Source of the DNA: Varanus komodoensis
Taxonomy: Eukaryota > Chordata > Lepidosauria > Squamata > Varanidae
Direction of reading: 5' to 3'
Assembly: GCF_004798865.1 (NCBI RefSeq)
Contig: NW_025335268.1
Coordinates: 73,050,546 to 73,114,545 of the forward strand
DNA length: 64,000 bases
In this document: positions 32,512-43,555 of the stretch, one piece after another
Numbering within the stretch: position 1 is the first letter of the stretch
Layout of the letters: each line of letters begins with the position of its first letter
Translations under genes and position numbers: made by a program
Notes under the pieces: model-generated
Databases searched by the model: none
Told to the model about the DNA's origin: nothing
What the model saw: the letters and a program-made list of their open reading frames with translations, nothing else

Positions 32512-33109
32512 AAATGCCAATGTGGTGATTAAGAGCACAGGACCGGGACTCAGCCAATCCGGGTTCTCAGCCAATCCGTATTTGCCCTCCCGCCCCCTGA
32601 GATCGGCGGCAGAGGCCCTTCTCCGGGAACCCTCCGTGAAAGATATTAGGAGGGTGAGTACCCAGAGGAGGGCCTTCTCTGCGGTGGCACCCCACCTATG
32701 GAATGTGCTCCCCAGAGAAGTCCGCCTGGCGCCATCGTTATTTGTTTTTCAGCTCCCGGCCAAGACCTTTTTATTTTGACAATATTTTAATAATTGTTAA
32801 TATTTTTATTGGTTTTAACTTCTGCAATCAGGGGGAATCCGGATTTTATATGTATTATTTCTATGTCGTTTATTTATTATGATGGAAGCCATCCCGCGGC
32901 TTACGCGAATGGGACGGCATACAAAAATTCCAAATAAATAAAATAGTGCCCACTCAGCCATGCAGCCAACGGAGGGGGCCTTTGGGCCAGTCACAGACTC
33001 TCCATCCTCACTGGGTTGTTGTGGTGGTGAGGATAAGATTGCAAGCAGCAGGAGGAGAATGATGTAAGCCGCTTTGAGTTCTTTGAAAAAAGCGACGGCG
33101 GACTATGAG
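32512..33109 (+). mobile_element. MIR-like SINE split by an L2 fragment
   Basis: The tRNA-like head is at about 32518-32567 (gtggtgattaagagcacagg, then gactcagccaatccgggttc with a B-box start), and the rest resumes at about 32947 (tgcccactcagccatgcagc, gggccagtcacagactctcc, actgggttgttgtggtggtg, gtaagccgctttgagttctt). The 380 bases between are an L2 LINE tail. Joined, the SINE has the usual order and length, in the plus orientation. The SINE is therefore older than this L2 insertion. Confidence 0.82.
32573..32945 (+). mobile_element. L2 LINE 3' fragment inside a SINE
   Basis: It matches the end of the full element at 26185-26550: on the protein level SRPLRSAAEALLREPSVKDIRRVSTQRRAFSAVAPHLWNVLPREVRLAPSLFVF, then caagacctttttattttgac and the final aaataaataaaatag. 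Only the last ~370 bases are present. It differs from the complete copy in the 3' untranslated part (ggaagccatcccgcggctta instead of gtaagccgccccgaggct), so it is a sister subfamily. Confidence 0.88.
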
Positions 33110-33369
33110 TGCGTGCGTGCACGGATGCTCTTCTTTCCCCTCCCTTGCATCCTTGCTTACAACTGCGAGTGTCTTGAGGAGACAGACTCCTATAGACACA
33201 CATTCAAAGCATAGGTAAATTAGTATACACAGATCTGTGCATTTTTATTTTTATCCCATCCTCCTGAGTCCTGCATCCTTTTGTGCACCTGGCATCACCC
33301 CTGCCCACCTGCCTTTATTGCCTTGCAGGTCTGATGCCTAAAGGGGCTGTCGGACACTGGCTCTCCTAC

Positions 33370-33800
33370 GGAGGAGATGGCCCTAGCGTGGGACAGGAAA
33401 AGCTTTGGAACAGCAGGGTGAGCAAAAAGCTTTTCCGTGCTTCCATATAGGGGTTATATTGTGCAAGCGCTCTATCTTGTTCACGGGGATTTGCGGGGGG
33501 GGGGGGCAGATCCTTATTTCCTGAGGAGGGGGCCCCTTCAGGAGGGCTTCTGGTGGCGGTTGTGTGGCCAGGGAGCCACATGTGGGAGGAGGCGCTCCTT
33601 TAGATACCCCAAGCCACTTGGGGCTTTCAACACAAGTGTTAGCACCTTGGATGGCCCGGAGATGGTAGAGAACTGGCTGGATACGGTGGTATCTGCCAGC
33701 ATATCTAATGTTTTCCGTGTCTCTTTGCAGAGGCCGCAGCAGATCCCCAACATTTTCAGAGAGTGGCTTGTCATTGTCGCCCGATGGCTCCCATGTTAGC
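33370..33800 (-). mobile_element. L2 LINE fragment (C-terminal region)
   Basis: On the minus strand the translation near 33590-33680 reads KVLTLVLKAPSGLGYLKERL, matching KVLVITYKALNGLGPGYLKERL of the full L2 copy, followed by PHVAPWPHNRHQKPS against PYMPSRPLRS. The frame is broken and a run of 12 G (33495-33506) lies within. Both ends are missing. Confidence 0.72.
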
Positions 33801-34799
33801 GCCTGCTCTCCCTTCCCCTTGTTTTTGCAACTTGAAACAAGCACGGGGTTCCTCTTCCACATGCCTGTGTTTTGTTTTGTTTTATAAATTTTTTATTAAA
33901 ATTTTAAAGTAACAACATCAGACATCACATACATCGGATTGACTGGGTCAGCCTTCCTACCACATATTTTTTAACATTCTAAAGTCAAATTCAAATCGAT
34001 TTATAATCATTTAAAAACATCTCTAAGTTTTCACCACGTCCTGTTTCACATACCTGTGTTTGTAGCTATCCACAGTTGCTTTCATCTGCTGCTGACTCAT
34101 CTGCTCTGCACATACTATGGGATGGTTGAGCACAGAGCTTCCCTCCTTTTTCCTTCCGTGGCTAACTAAATGCTTCCTGATGGCAAATCTGTCCGAGAAG
34201 ACCACCCCCCACCTCAAAGACCACTCATCGAATTGAAAAAAAGCTGCAGGTACTAACTGCCTGCAGGTAATCATGATATTATTAATCAAATACTTTCCTT
34301 CTAGAACTTTTCCTGAGGGGTAGGTAGAAAAGCCACCTTAGTTCTCAGGGGGTTGCTCCTCGTATCTCCAGGATCAGGTCACGCGGAGGAGGATGACGGT
34401 TGTTCCAGAGGTCTGTGGAAGCGAGTCGGCTCGGTGGGTCAGAGTCAGTCTCTCCCTGCTAATATCTCTGTTATTGCTGGATGTTGCTTATGGGCTTTTG
34501 GAAATGAGAAAACATTTCCTTCTTGATAGTACAAGACTTACTTCTTGAGCCTTGCTTATAAAAAACCTCAAGGAACATGGCAATAATGTTCCATATGTGG
34601 CCATCCTGGAGCAGAACTGAGAAAATTGGGTGGTGGGGGTCAAAGTTAAGCGACTTTACTTCGGCGCCAACTGCCTGAAATCCTTGTCAATGTAATACAA
34701 ATCCAACTAGGAGAAGAACAAGGACAATAATAATAATAATGAGAACAATAATTTATTTTCATTTATCTGCCACCCCACAGCCAAAGCTCTTGGGGCTGT
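33801..34799. other. Non-coding stretch, nothing firmly recognised
   Basis: It has an AT-rich piece at 33870-34020 (ttttattaaaattttaaagt) that could be an old LINE tail, then unique sequence, then a short (aat)n run near 34728. Confidence 0.4.
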
Positions 34800-34905
34800 T
34801 TACAACTGTTACTGTCCATATGTTTGGACAATAACTCCCAGAATCCCTGACCATTGGCCATACTAGCTGAGGCTTATGGGAATTGCAATCCGAAGTCTAA
34901 TTCCA
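34800..34905. repeat. Palindromic MITE-like repeat
   Basis: Left part catatgtttggacaataact with cccagaatccctgaccattg, centre gccatactagctgaggctta, return tgggaattgcaatccgaagt. It keeps the accattggccatactagctg core of the family, more diverged than the 43388 copy. Confidence 0.6.
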
Positions 34906-34928
34906 AGTTGAATTCCTCAAAATGTACT

Positions 34929-35840
34929 ATAGGTGACCCCCACATTACAGATGAGTTCCATTCTTGAGGATATCCTTAAGACGTATTTGTATGTAAATAT
35001 ATACGTATAACTAAAACAAAAATGTTTGTTTTAGTATATGTATATATTTTACCTTTCTATGAATATAAACACTTAAGAAACGCTTCCATATTCACTAAAA
35101 CTTCTTAAATACAGCATTGTAATAGTAGTAGTAGTAATGCAGTAATAATAAAGCAACTGAAGGTACTGAAGGGGGAGAGAGAGAGAATCTGTGCGTAATT
35201 GTGGAGGTATATAGTACTGTACAAAACAAACAAGAGAGATAGTTCTTAAAACAGTTTAGAACATGCTTGAGGTAACTTTAAGCCTAACGTTAGCTGATAA
35301 CGATGGAGATGGACCCAGTGCTGGAGAGTTAGGGTTTGATTTGTTACTGAAGAGTAGAGGGGTGAGGGGTTAGCACTGGAGTCACTTCCTTGAAGTCGGC
35401 CTCAAGGGTTGTTTGTGCAGCCATTTTCTTTTCTCATCATAAATGGCCTCGTAGCAGCTGAAGGCCTGGTTGCAAGGGCAAATGCTGTGGAAAAACCAAA
35501 GGGGAACTACGTGCCCTACACATGCCCAAAACACTGGCTTGGGCATACTTGAGCCAACTCTGTAGCACAAAAAGCTACGACTGCTGTATCTCTAGGAAAC
35601 TGCACAGCCACTGATGGTGCGTCACCAAACCCATCGTGTAGGTCCCTAGAGATGGACATGACTATCTCTAGGGAAAAGCCATGAATATCTCTAGGGAACT
35701 GCACAGCTGCTGACGACACGCTGCCAAATGTGTCACATATACCCTAGAAATAGTCATTTAGGGATTCTGGCAGTCCACATGCTTGTAAGTATGGGTTGTT
35801 TGTAACCCAAACATTTGTAACCCAGGAACTACTGTCCTTC
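34929..35840. repeat. Candidate non-autonomous DNA-transposon-like repeat
   Basis: The stretch begins with ataggtgacccccacattac and ends near gtaacccaaacatttgtaac and ccaggaactactgt. Its two ends are loosely complementary (ttacagatgag at the left against the complement of catttgtaaccc at the right). Inside are an AT-rich left half with tatatacgtata-like words, a (agt)n run near 35121, and a right half with an approximately 99-base internal duplication. No intact coding frame. The assignment is tentative. Confidence 0.35.
35589..35755. repeat. Two-and-a-half-copy internal direct repeat (~99 bases)
   Basis: The phrase tctctaggaaactgcacagc with cactgatggtgcgtcaccaa at 35589 recurs as tctctagggaactgcacagc with tgctgacgacacgctgccaa at 35688; a partial third start, tctctagggaaaagccatga, lies at 35665. 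Each copy ends in a ccctaga(g/a)at(a/g) phrase. The repeats are about 75 percent alike by eye. Confidence 0.7.
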
Positions 35841-37284
35841 ATCATGGACTGCTCTAGCCATGGAGGTGGGACATCTCACTATCACCCCTCTTGGTATTTC
35901 TTCTTAAAGCATTTATGCCAGTAGTCATTAACACATCTTGTAGTATAAAATTCTTTTAGCTTATCATGCTCTGTACATTTAGTGCACAATAACCCTGTGA
36001 GGTGGGCCACTGGGGTGGGGGGAGTGTGAGAACATAGAGTGTATCTTGTCCAAGGCTATCCAGCAAACTTCAGGGGTAAGTAATATCTGAGTCCCCCCAG
36101 GCCTTACTCTCTGCTTCACCACCTCAGCTCTTCCCTGTGATTTACACTGCCTGCGCAGCCTGTCCTGTGTCTTCCTTTGATTTTTACTTTTTGCAGCCTT
36201 TTCTTCTGGACGCTGGCTGTCATCCAGTCAATATTTCATTTTGTGAGTTGAAGTTTTAGAAACAAATATCTGAATGACTTCTGTGTAGCTTCCTGCCCTC
36301 CTGTCACAGATTTCTGAATCATTCCACACTGGTTGTGCATTGACTATTTTATTTATGTGGAACAATGGCCGGTGCCCATCAGAACCTCAGTTCAGGCTTT
36401 CACATAATTATTCCCCCTCGCCAGCACTCTCCGGATTTGATGGCAATTCAGCAAGCTTGCTGAGCCTTTGCACATCAGTCCTCTAATTGGCTGCCCTCCT
36501 CCGCCGACAACACATCAAGGGGTCAAGAGCTGTACCTGCCTCTGAGAAACTCACCTGTTCCAACCCCCCCCCCCAATAGCTGCACATCTTGGTTATTCTC
36601 AGAGGCCACCTGCCCACCTTGGGAGAAGCATCTCAGTGTCCTGGCTTGGCCCACATTCGCAGCCGCCCACCCATTCTCTTCCGATTCCATTTCTTCCGCA
36701 CCCAAAGCAGCCCCCGAGAATGAGCACCCAAAGCAGCCTCTTCTCCCTTCCAACATCAGGCAGTCAATAAAATCGCAGCGGAAGCCATAAACCTGTTTTA
36801 AATGGGGGGAAGTGTCCGCTCTCCCACCTTTCCTCCCAAAGAGGCCCGGGGTGGCCACCCAGACCCGGCACGGGGGAGCCAGGTGGGTTGTCCTGAACGC
36901 ATCGGTGCAGTCACACAGCTGAAACCTAACGTTGCTGCTCCCCAAAACCACCTGAAATGAGGACACACAATGAGGGCTGGCCTCTCGCTTTAGGGAGCTC
37001 CGCGTGCACTCGCTCTCTCGGTAGTTTACGGCACACCTGATGGAGCACTTTGCAGAGGCGCACAGCTGAAGGCAGAAGGGCAGGGACTGCGCACGCTGCT
37101 CATCACTGAGCCTTGAGGGATCCATCCCAGCCTTGTGGGGCAGGGACAACATGGGCACGCACTGGGGAACCACCAAACCATCAGAGGCTGGGGAGAGGGA
37201 AGATGGCGCGGCTGTCGGGATCCCTGCAGGGCAAGGCTGGAACCCAGGTGGTCTTGGCGTCCCTGGAGTGGCATAAGCCGAAGG
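35841..37284. other. Non-coding stretch with an old SINE-like remnant
   Basis: Near 35985-36125 (acaataaccctgtgaggtgg, ttgtccaaggctatccagca) lies a worn antisense MIR-like SINE. A 217-codon minus frame covers 36523-37176. It is cysteine-rich and GC-rich, has no domain I recognise and no splice context I trust, so I do not call it a gene. Confidence 0.4.
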
Positions 37285-37448
37285 GCGGGACTCTGCTCAG
37301 GGAAGTGTACAGTTGACAGAGTCTTCACCCGCTGGTGATGTCCAGGTTGGAGAGCTGTGCTCTCCGGGCAGTTAACAGAAGTTGTGTGGCTCTGCCTTTG
37401 AAGATGACCCAGAATCTCTGGTTGGTTCAAGATGCAGCTAGCAGGGAG
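37285..37448 (+). mobile_element. L2 LINE fragment, plus strand
   Basis: The translation VALPLKMTQNLWLVQDAASR matches YMGLPLKMVQILQLVQNRTAR of the complete L2 copy, preceded by a worn MMSRLESC against LVTSQLDFC. The frame stays open into unrelated sequence. It is joined directly to an L2 piece in the opposite orientation. Confidence 0.7.
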
Positions 37449-37790
37449 CAAGAGCTGAGCGACAGTCTCCCAGCTCTACCAAGTGGAGATGGTTGGCCAG
37501 GTAGGAGCGGAGCCACTGCAGAGTGGTGCCACCAATGCCCAGCCCAACCAACCTCTCCAGAAGGATACCATGGTCCGTGGTATGGAAAGCCACTGAGAAG
37601 TCCAGGAGAACCAACAGAGTTGCGCTCCCCGTGTCCCTCACCCGACAAGGGCCATTCCACAGGCCAACCAAGGCAGTTCCTGTTCCCAGACTGGGCCTGA
37701 AGTCCAGCTGAAGTGGATCCAGCTAATCCATTTCCCCCAAGAGTGCTCGGAGCTGCCTGGCCATCACTCGCTCAAGCAACAATAGCTTAT
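37449..37790 (-). mobile_element. L2 LINE fragment (reverse transcriptase core), minus strand
   Basis: On the minus strand the translation TLLVLLDFSVAFHTTDHGILL and ERLVGLGIGGTTLQWLRSYL matches motif A and its flank in the complete L2 copy ([41 protein letters not shown]). The catalytic Asp of FDT is replaced by His in this copy. Only about 340 bases remain. It is adjoined by a plus-strand L2 piece covering a region further toward the C-terminus. Confidence 0.8.
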
Positions 37791-38579
37791 TCTCATTGAT
37801 ATGATTGATTAAGGTTTCATCTTCCACTGGACTTCTGTTTTAGATTCCTGTGGTTAAAGTGGGGATATGAGTTCACAGAAGTTGTCATGAGTTGGCTGCT
37901 ACCCTGGATTAATTAATGCATAGTGGGAGAACTTAACCGTATGTGTGTGGCACTAGACAGCATGACGAGGCAGGAGAGGAGGAAGAGGCCTCGTAAAGGC
38001 TGGCCAAACAAAGAGAGAGCAAACATCAGACAGTCACACACCACAGGAACTATTTTGTGGGAAAATAAAACACTTGGGGAGAAACAAACCAAGGGGTAAT
38101 TTTGATGCCTGCATTTCTCCTGAAACTCCTCCGTCTCCCTGGCACTCTGACCCTCTTGAGTGTCGTACACAGTGTCCCTGTTCAAAGCTCTCCCTGGGCC
38201 TTCTCCCCTCATAGGTCCCACCTGTTCCGAACCATCTTCCCTCTCTTTCCTTCCTCCTCTGCCTCCTGATGCGCAAGGGTGGCGGTGGGGGGGGGGGGTG
38301 TCTTTGGTTCCCACTAGCCACCTTTTGTTAGTGCTAACAGGTGGATGAAAGGTGCAGGTAGAGATAACCTGTGTGCAGGGCGGGGGGGGGGGCGGAATTA
38401 ATACCTGCTGTTGATACCTACTGTAGGAAGAATAAATTTCATTTGTGAGGTGGGCTTCCCATCTGTGCCAGTGTAGGGAGAGGTCTAAAACACTTCCAGG
38501 ATAGCTTGATGGACTTAGAAATAGACCAGAACTTCACAGATTGGCCCTCCCAGCCTGCCCACTTCTAGATATATCAAAC
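37791..38579. other. Non-coding stretch, nothing recognised
   Basis: Unique sequence with two G runs (38287-38298 and 38382-38392). No gene or repeat recognised. Confidence 0.45.
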
Positions 38580-38645
38580 CGCTGTCCCCGGGATTCCCAG
38601 CTGTAATCCAGCACATCTGGAGAATTATCAGGTTGGGGAAGGCTC
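38580..38645. repeat. Short palindromic-repeat remnant
   Basis: The phrases gctgtaatccagcacatctg and gagaattatcaggttgggga echo the MITE-like family of this window (complement of ccagatgt...). Too short and worn to be sure. Confidence 0.35.
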
Positions 38646-38649
38646 TACT

Positions 38650-38965
38650 AGATGAAGGGGGCATTTATTAATTATTCTGTCAGTGGCAGTTCTTACCATG
38701 TGATGGAGAACTGATCCCGACTACTTGACCCCGGCCATATTGTCGGCTGAGCATCAGCATATTTTCTCATTGCACGGCCCACTGCTGTTCCTCAAACTAT
38801 TCTTAACTGGGTTTGTTTGTGTCTTTTTACTATTTCCCCGTCTGTCAAACAGAGCAGCATTGCACAGCCGGAAATGGCGGCTTGCCATGTTGATTTGTGG
38901 AATCCTTCCATAATAGGTATTCGTGAGGTTTGCATAATAGACATGCAAAGGGCCCCGCAGTCCTT
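38650..38965. promoter_or_regulatory. Candidate conserved non-coding block
   Basis: Repeat-free with clustered AT-rich cores in mixed context (catttattaattattctgtc, ctttttactatttccccgtc, cataataggtattcgtgagg, tttgcataatagacatgcaa). The last resembles octamer or POU-type ATGCAAA sites. The regulatory role is inferred from texture only. Confidence 0.3.
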
Positions 38966-40449
38966 TCGTGCCTTGCTGTTTCCATGAATTCCTGGTGCTT
39001 TCACCGAATCTGTCCATTTTGCTTTTGCCAGCCGTTCTGACGCTGTATTTCAGCTTCAGAATTGCCCACGTCTCAGGTGCATTTGTGGAATGCCTGCCCG
39101 TATCTCAGGGGGGGAAATGCAGGGCTTGCCCTGATGGCTCTCGCTGCTCCAACAGGGGAATGTTTCTTGGCAGAGCTCAGCAGGAACCCAGGCACCCAAG
39201 GTCTCACAGCGCTTCTGGCACCAGACAGTTGCCATCGGCTAGTTGCTCATCTGACCGACATCCGATTCACATATTTTTCCCCCTCTGCTAATCACTCAGT
39301 TGAGGAAAATACCGCCTCGGTCCTGCAGGAAAGGGGGGTTGCAGGCCCCAGTTACATTCGCGTGCCCATGTGCACAGGGATTCTAGCATATTTATGCAGC
39401 CACTTGGCACGGATCTATCCACACGCAGCCCCTGGCGGCTTGACCCACCGCGTTCCTAGCAAATGCATCGGGCTTGACATGGGTTGGCAACGCCTTTTGC
39501 TCGGTAACGCAACAAAGCTTTCAGGCAGAGTCGCCCAGCTGCTAAAGACAGAGGCATCGTATGCACCCTGTCTGAAGGAAGGCGTTCCCGCTGGCGTGGC
39601 TCCTGCCATCGCACCTGAGGGAGGAGTTGGTGTACCGCGTGCCTCTGCAGAACGTCTGCCCCATAGCAAGGGGGAGGAAGAAGGCCTATAGCGCTGGCTT
39701 CCGACTGTTTGGACTGCTAAGCCAGGCACTGCTCAGAAAAGGCTGCTTCATGGGGATACAGTTACATTAATTAACTTTAAGCAATGTAGTTTAAAAATCA
39801 AAACAAATCTGAAGACCTTTACCTTAGTAGGCACACCATCTTCCAGATATCTAGGTTTCATAGGCTTGGTGCTTTGCCACTGAGAGATGCTGGGTTATTA
39901 TTACTTTTTCTTTTTTTAAACTGAACCCTGACTGGGGACTTGGTCCTTTCTCCCTGGCAGCTAGTTCCATTTCTGTGTCCAGGAGGTGCAAAGGTATTAG
40001 ACAGGCATCCTGACCCCCGTAGCATTCAGTGAGTAGTTTAAAAACTAATTTGCACCTCATTAGTAAAGTGCAGCTGTGTTGTGATTAAGTAGCAGGTATC
40101 CTCCAATAGCTTCATTCACACTTTGGCTGAGTTAGATCCAGTCAGTTCTTCTGGTGTGAATTAGCTCAACCCCACTGATGTCCGTTCAGCTGACTTGCTT
40201 GTCAGTAACTGAGGATCTGGGCCATTTCTGGTGGTACCTCCTTTTTTAAAATGTCTAGACCCTCTTGGTTGCATTTTATGGTACAATTTCTTCCATTTTA
40301 TCGAACACAGGTATCAGCGACGCAAGCAAATTGGATCCAATGCTCTGAAGTTGGACTTTTTAACTAGAAATGCTGTCTGAATGGGGGGAAAACCCCTTCC
40401 AGGAACTGTGCCATTTCATAAGAAACCTACAAAAAAGCCACATCACATT
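38966..40449. other. Non-coding stretch, nothing recognised
   Basis: A 209-codon plus frame (39062-39691) is overlapped by a 107-codon frame and a 104-codon minus frame, and its translation has no known domain. I treat it as chance. Nothing else was recognised. Confidence 0.4.
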
Positions 40450-40770
40450 AGGTCCCTGCCATGGGTAATCCATTACGTGGGGGAGAGGTGTGTGGACCTA
40501 ATGAGTTTGTGTGTATGTTGCTCTAATCTATTTTATTTATGTGCATTTAATGTAATTGGAGAGGCTTCTACAAGAGGGAAATGGATCTTGAAACGGGAGA
40601 GGGGCAGGCATGAAACAATAGCTCCCAGCATTTTTGCTCAGCACCCCAGTGGATTAGCGGTAGTCGTTTGCATTAGCAATGACAGTTCAGAGATGATTAC
40701 ACTTCCCTGGAGAGCACCAGGGACTGAAATGGCGCTCCATTATGCTGCTCATTAGTATTCGGCACGGTAA
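40450..40770. promoter_or_regulatory. Candidate conserved non-coding block
   Basis: Repeat-free, with words such as gggtaatccattacgtgggg, gtgcatttaatgtaattgga, ggattagcggtagtcgtttg, cattagcaatgacagttcag and gctgctcattagtattcggc. Several TAAT/ATTA cores and a GGATTA (OTX or PITX-type) core occur within 300 bases. Function is inferred, not shown. Confidence 0.32.
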
Positions 40771-42164
40771 CTGTCACTGCGGGCTGCAGAGTCCAAAGAA
40801 GAGAATCGAGCCGTGGCTTTTAAATGAATAAAGTTTTATTTGAAGGGAGATGGAATTATTGACAGGGAGATGGTGTTTGCTTTGTACTGAAGTGGTGAAA
40901 TAAATCTCCTTCATGACACAGGGCTTTTTTATTGCTGGTCTTAACCCCTCCGTTGAAAATGTATTGGGAACCCCTTCTATCTGTGCTATTTAAATTTACC
41001 TAATATAAGACTGGTATTTGTCAGAACATCGCATCTGGGCAGTCAGGAAATCTGGGGCACTTGTAGATGGGCGCCGGTGTTTCTAGAGCATGGGCTTTGA
41101 GCTGCAGCCGACGTCAGTCCAGTGAAGGCCCCAGCCCTGTCCACAGAATCTCACAGGTAGGAAAACTTTCCCCTTGCCCTTCATCTGAGTTTAGATTGCA
41201 AGCTTACAAGTCGTACCTCTTAGTGTTTCATCTGTGTGGATATATCAGGATCACAAAAACGCGCTTGCCTGATTGCTGATGAAGAACATGATTTGGTGCC
41301 AGGCGATCACACAAACAGAGTTTTGTGCACTGGGTGAGAGCTGGGGGGGGGGGCTTTCCTTCCCTTTTGGGGTTAATTTCCCACAAATCACTTTGGCGGG
41401 ACTGTGCGGGCTGAAAGACTAGTGGCGTTTCTGGACTTCGTTGCTACACCTCACTATGTTATATGCAATATATAAAGTAGGAATAATTCAGTTGTAGTTT
41501 GCTTGTCTTTTTCTTTCTTGTACGTGTTGTTTGGGGAGGATGTTTTGCACATGAGATGGATGGGGACAAGTCCTTCAAGATTTTAATGCATCTGCTCAAA
41601 TTATTAAAGGGCAGCCCTTTCCTCTATCTAGTTTGGACACAAAATGGGCAAAGACAGCTTCCCTTCTGGTTTATTGAAAGCTTTTCTATAAGCTTCTCAG
41701 ATAGTTAAAATTTGAAAGGAAGTCACCTTTAAGCCCCTGCGAAATGGAGAATGTCTTTCCTCACTCTTCAGTAGCACTTGGTATATAATCCGATTGAGAT
41801 TGAATTAGCTGTCTGCAAAGCATAATCCGAGTAACACATTCAGCTCCATGGCTTCTCCTGCTTTCCGAGCCACATTGACATGCAGCCAGGCAGATCCGAA
41901 CATTTCAAGGGCAGGAGCCCGCATTAGTTTTTGTGTCTTTAATTACAACTCAGAGTATCTCCTGAGAACGTCTTGACGGGGTTGGACAAAGGCTTGGCAC
42001 CATCGATCAGGTTCTTCTGGCTGTCCCCAACAGTTGGACAGGGCTGCAGCTTCTCTTCTGTGGTTGGAGGTGGGACCTTCACTCTGGCCCCACGCACACA
42101 ATACCCATGCCCCTGCAGACGCAAAGCGGACCTGCATGGATTGTACAGCCATGGCTGAGCTCCA
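40771..42164. other. Non-coding stretch, unique-looking
   Basis: No repeat or exon recognised. An 11-base G run is at 41343-41353. The piece 41750-41905 (ttggtatataatccgattga, gattgaattagctgtctgca) has the same conserved-element texture as its neighbours. Confidence 0.4.
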
Positions 42165-42325
42165 TCTGCGCTGATCGGCAGAAGCTCTCCAAGATCTCAG
42201 GCACGGACCTTGCCCAGTTTCAGTACCTGAACACCTTTTCGCTAGAGGAGCTGAAAATGGAATTTTGGAGGTTCTATCTGGGTGGCATTTACTTTGCTGT
42301 CCAGCTCCAGGTCTTCCCAGGCATT
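42165..42325 (-). mobile_element. SINE with tRNA-Ala-like head, worn
   Basis: In antisense the plus strand shows ggcagaagctctccaagatc, tcaggcacggaccttgccca, then cctgaacacctttt and gaggagctgaaaatgg, then ggcatttactttgctgtcc. These follow the order of the squamate SINE whose head resembles tRNA-Ala (agctcagtggtagagc...tgctttgcatgcag...ggttcaatccctggcatctcc). It is more decayed than the 53165 copy. Confidence 0.5.
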
Positions 42326-43387
42326 GCTTCCACTTGGGGGAAGAAGAGACACCATGTGCTTCTGGGCTCTAGTTTACACGGGGGCTTCATTTCACTGTCC
42401 CCCGCTCTAAATTCTGTTTTGTGCACTGTATTCTAGCGTTGCATTGTGCACCGTGTGAGGCTCTGGGCTTCCTAGTACAGAAGGAATGCACAACCTTCTT
42501 GGCTCTCAAGGACGCATCCCTAGCAAGGATGTGGCCAGTGACTGGTTCCCATCACCATCTTTAAAAGCCAGTTTCTTGGCTGAGTCTAGGCAACCAGTGG
42601 AGGTGACAACCCGATTGTCAGTTTGTAACATGAGGCCTATAGAAGCCTGGGTAACCTATACCTTCTGCGAGTTTCCAGGTGACTAAGACCACCCAGGAAG
42701 TGAAGCTCCAAAAATTGCTCTTCTCAAGTAGGGGACTTTGGCTTGGCTTTCTCCTGAATTTGAAGTGTTTAGAGCTCAAGTTGTTTCCCTCTTGAATAGA
42801 AAGAACTCCATGCATTTTTGTACATTCATGTCCAGGGCACATTGGCCGGATTCCCACCCCCCTGCCCCAAGCTGACTCAACAGGCATACCTCTTCCCAGC
42901 ACACAGAGCACCACAATGATTTACCTGCCCGGTGTATAGAAATACCTGCCATAAAAATAGATGGCAACCTAATTACACACCAACATGGTTGAATAGACAG
43001 AAATTCAAACCCCACCTTTGAGAGCAAAGAACACATATCCTTGGGCCTGGATGGACAAACCTGTCATTTTCGGCTTTCCCTGCATACTGATTTTGTTAAT
43101 CCCATAGTCCTTTTGAGAAGGTTGGCAAATTCTTAGGAGCACAGACCTGAAAAAAATCCTCACCCATCCCTAAGTCTGGCTTTTTATTCCTCTTCCTCTG
43201 GCTAATCACACAGTCTCATAAGTCATCCTTCTTATCTAGCTCCCGCTGTGCCCCCGAATTCTCCCTGTTGCACCAGGGTCCCCAGAGAGTCATACTCTTT
43301 CTAGTGCCCTCCCTGCACTTTTTCGGGGGGCCCATAAATCCCCCACCTCTTCTCCTTTGACATTCTTAGGATTGGGAATCGTCTCCT
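42326..43387. other. Non-coding stretch, nothing recognised
   Basis: No repeat family or exon recognised. Frames do not exceed about 100 codons. Confidence 0.45.
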
Positions 43388-43505
43388 GCAGTGGTGAGCA
43401 TAAAGTAGATCTCCAGATGTTTTGAAGTTCAGCTCCCAGTTTGCCTGAGCATTGACCATTCTGGCAAGGACTTCTGGGAGTTGAAGTCTGGATCATCTGG
43501 AAGTC
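43388..43505. repeat. Palindromic MITE-like repeat, good copy
   Basis: Left arm gatctccagatgttttgaag with ttcagctcccagtttgcctg, centre agcattgaccattctggcaa, right arm ggacttctgggagttgaagt and ctggatcatctggaag. The arms are complementary over most of their length, giving a hairpin of about 55 bases per arm. No coding sequence. Confidence 0.72.
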
Positions 43506-43555
43506 TCCCTTCTCCCACCGTTGACTAGCGTTGTGCCAGGCTGTGGTGCACAAAC

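Noticed and set aside
36523-37176. 217-codon minus-strand frame, cysteine-rich
   Set aside because: No domain, no homologue I recognise, no splice or promoter context, and GC-rich sequence with competing frames. Comparative substitution patterns would settle it.
39062-39691. 209-codon plus-strand frame
   Set aside because: No motif and overlapping frames on both strands; no similarity that I recognise.
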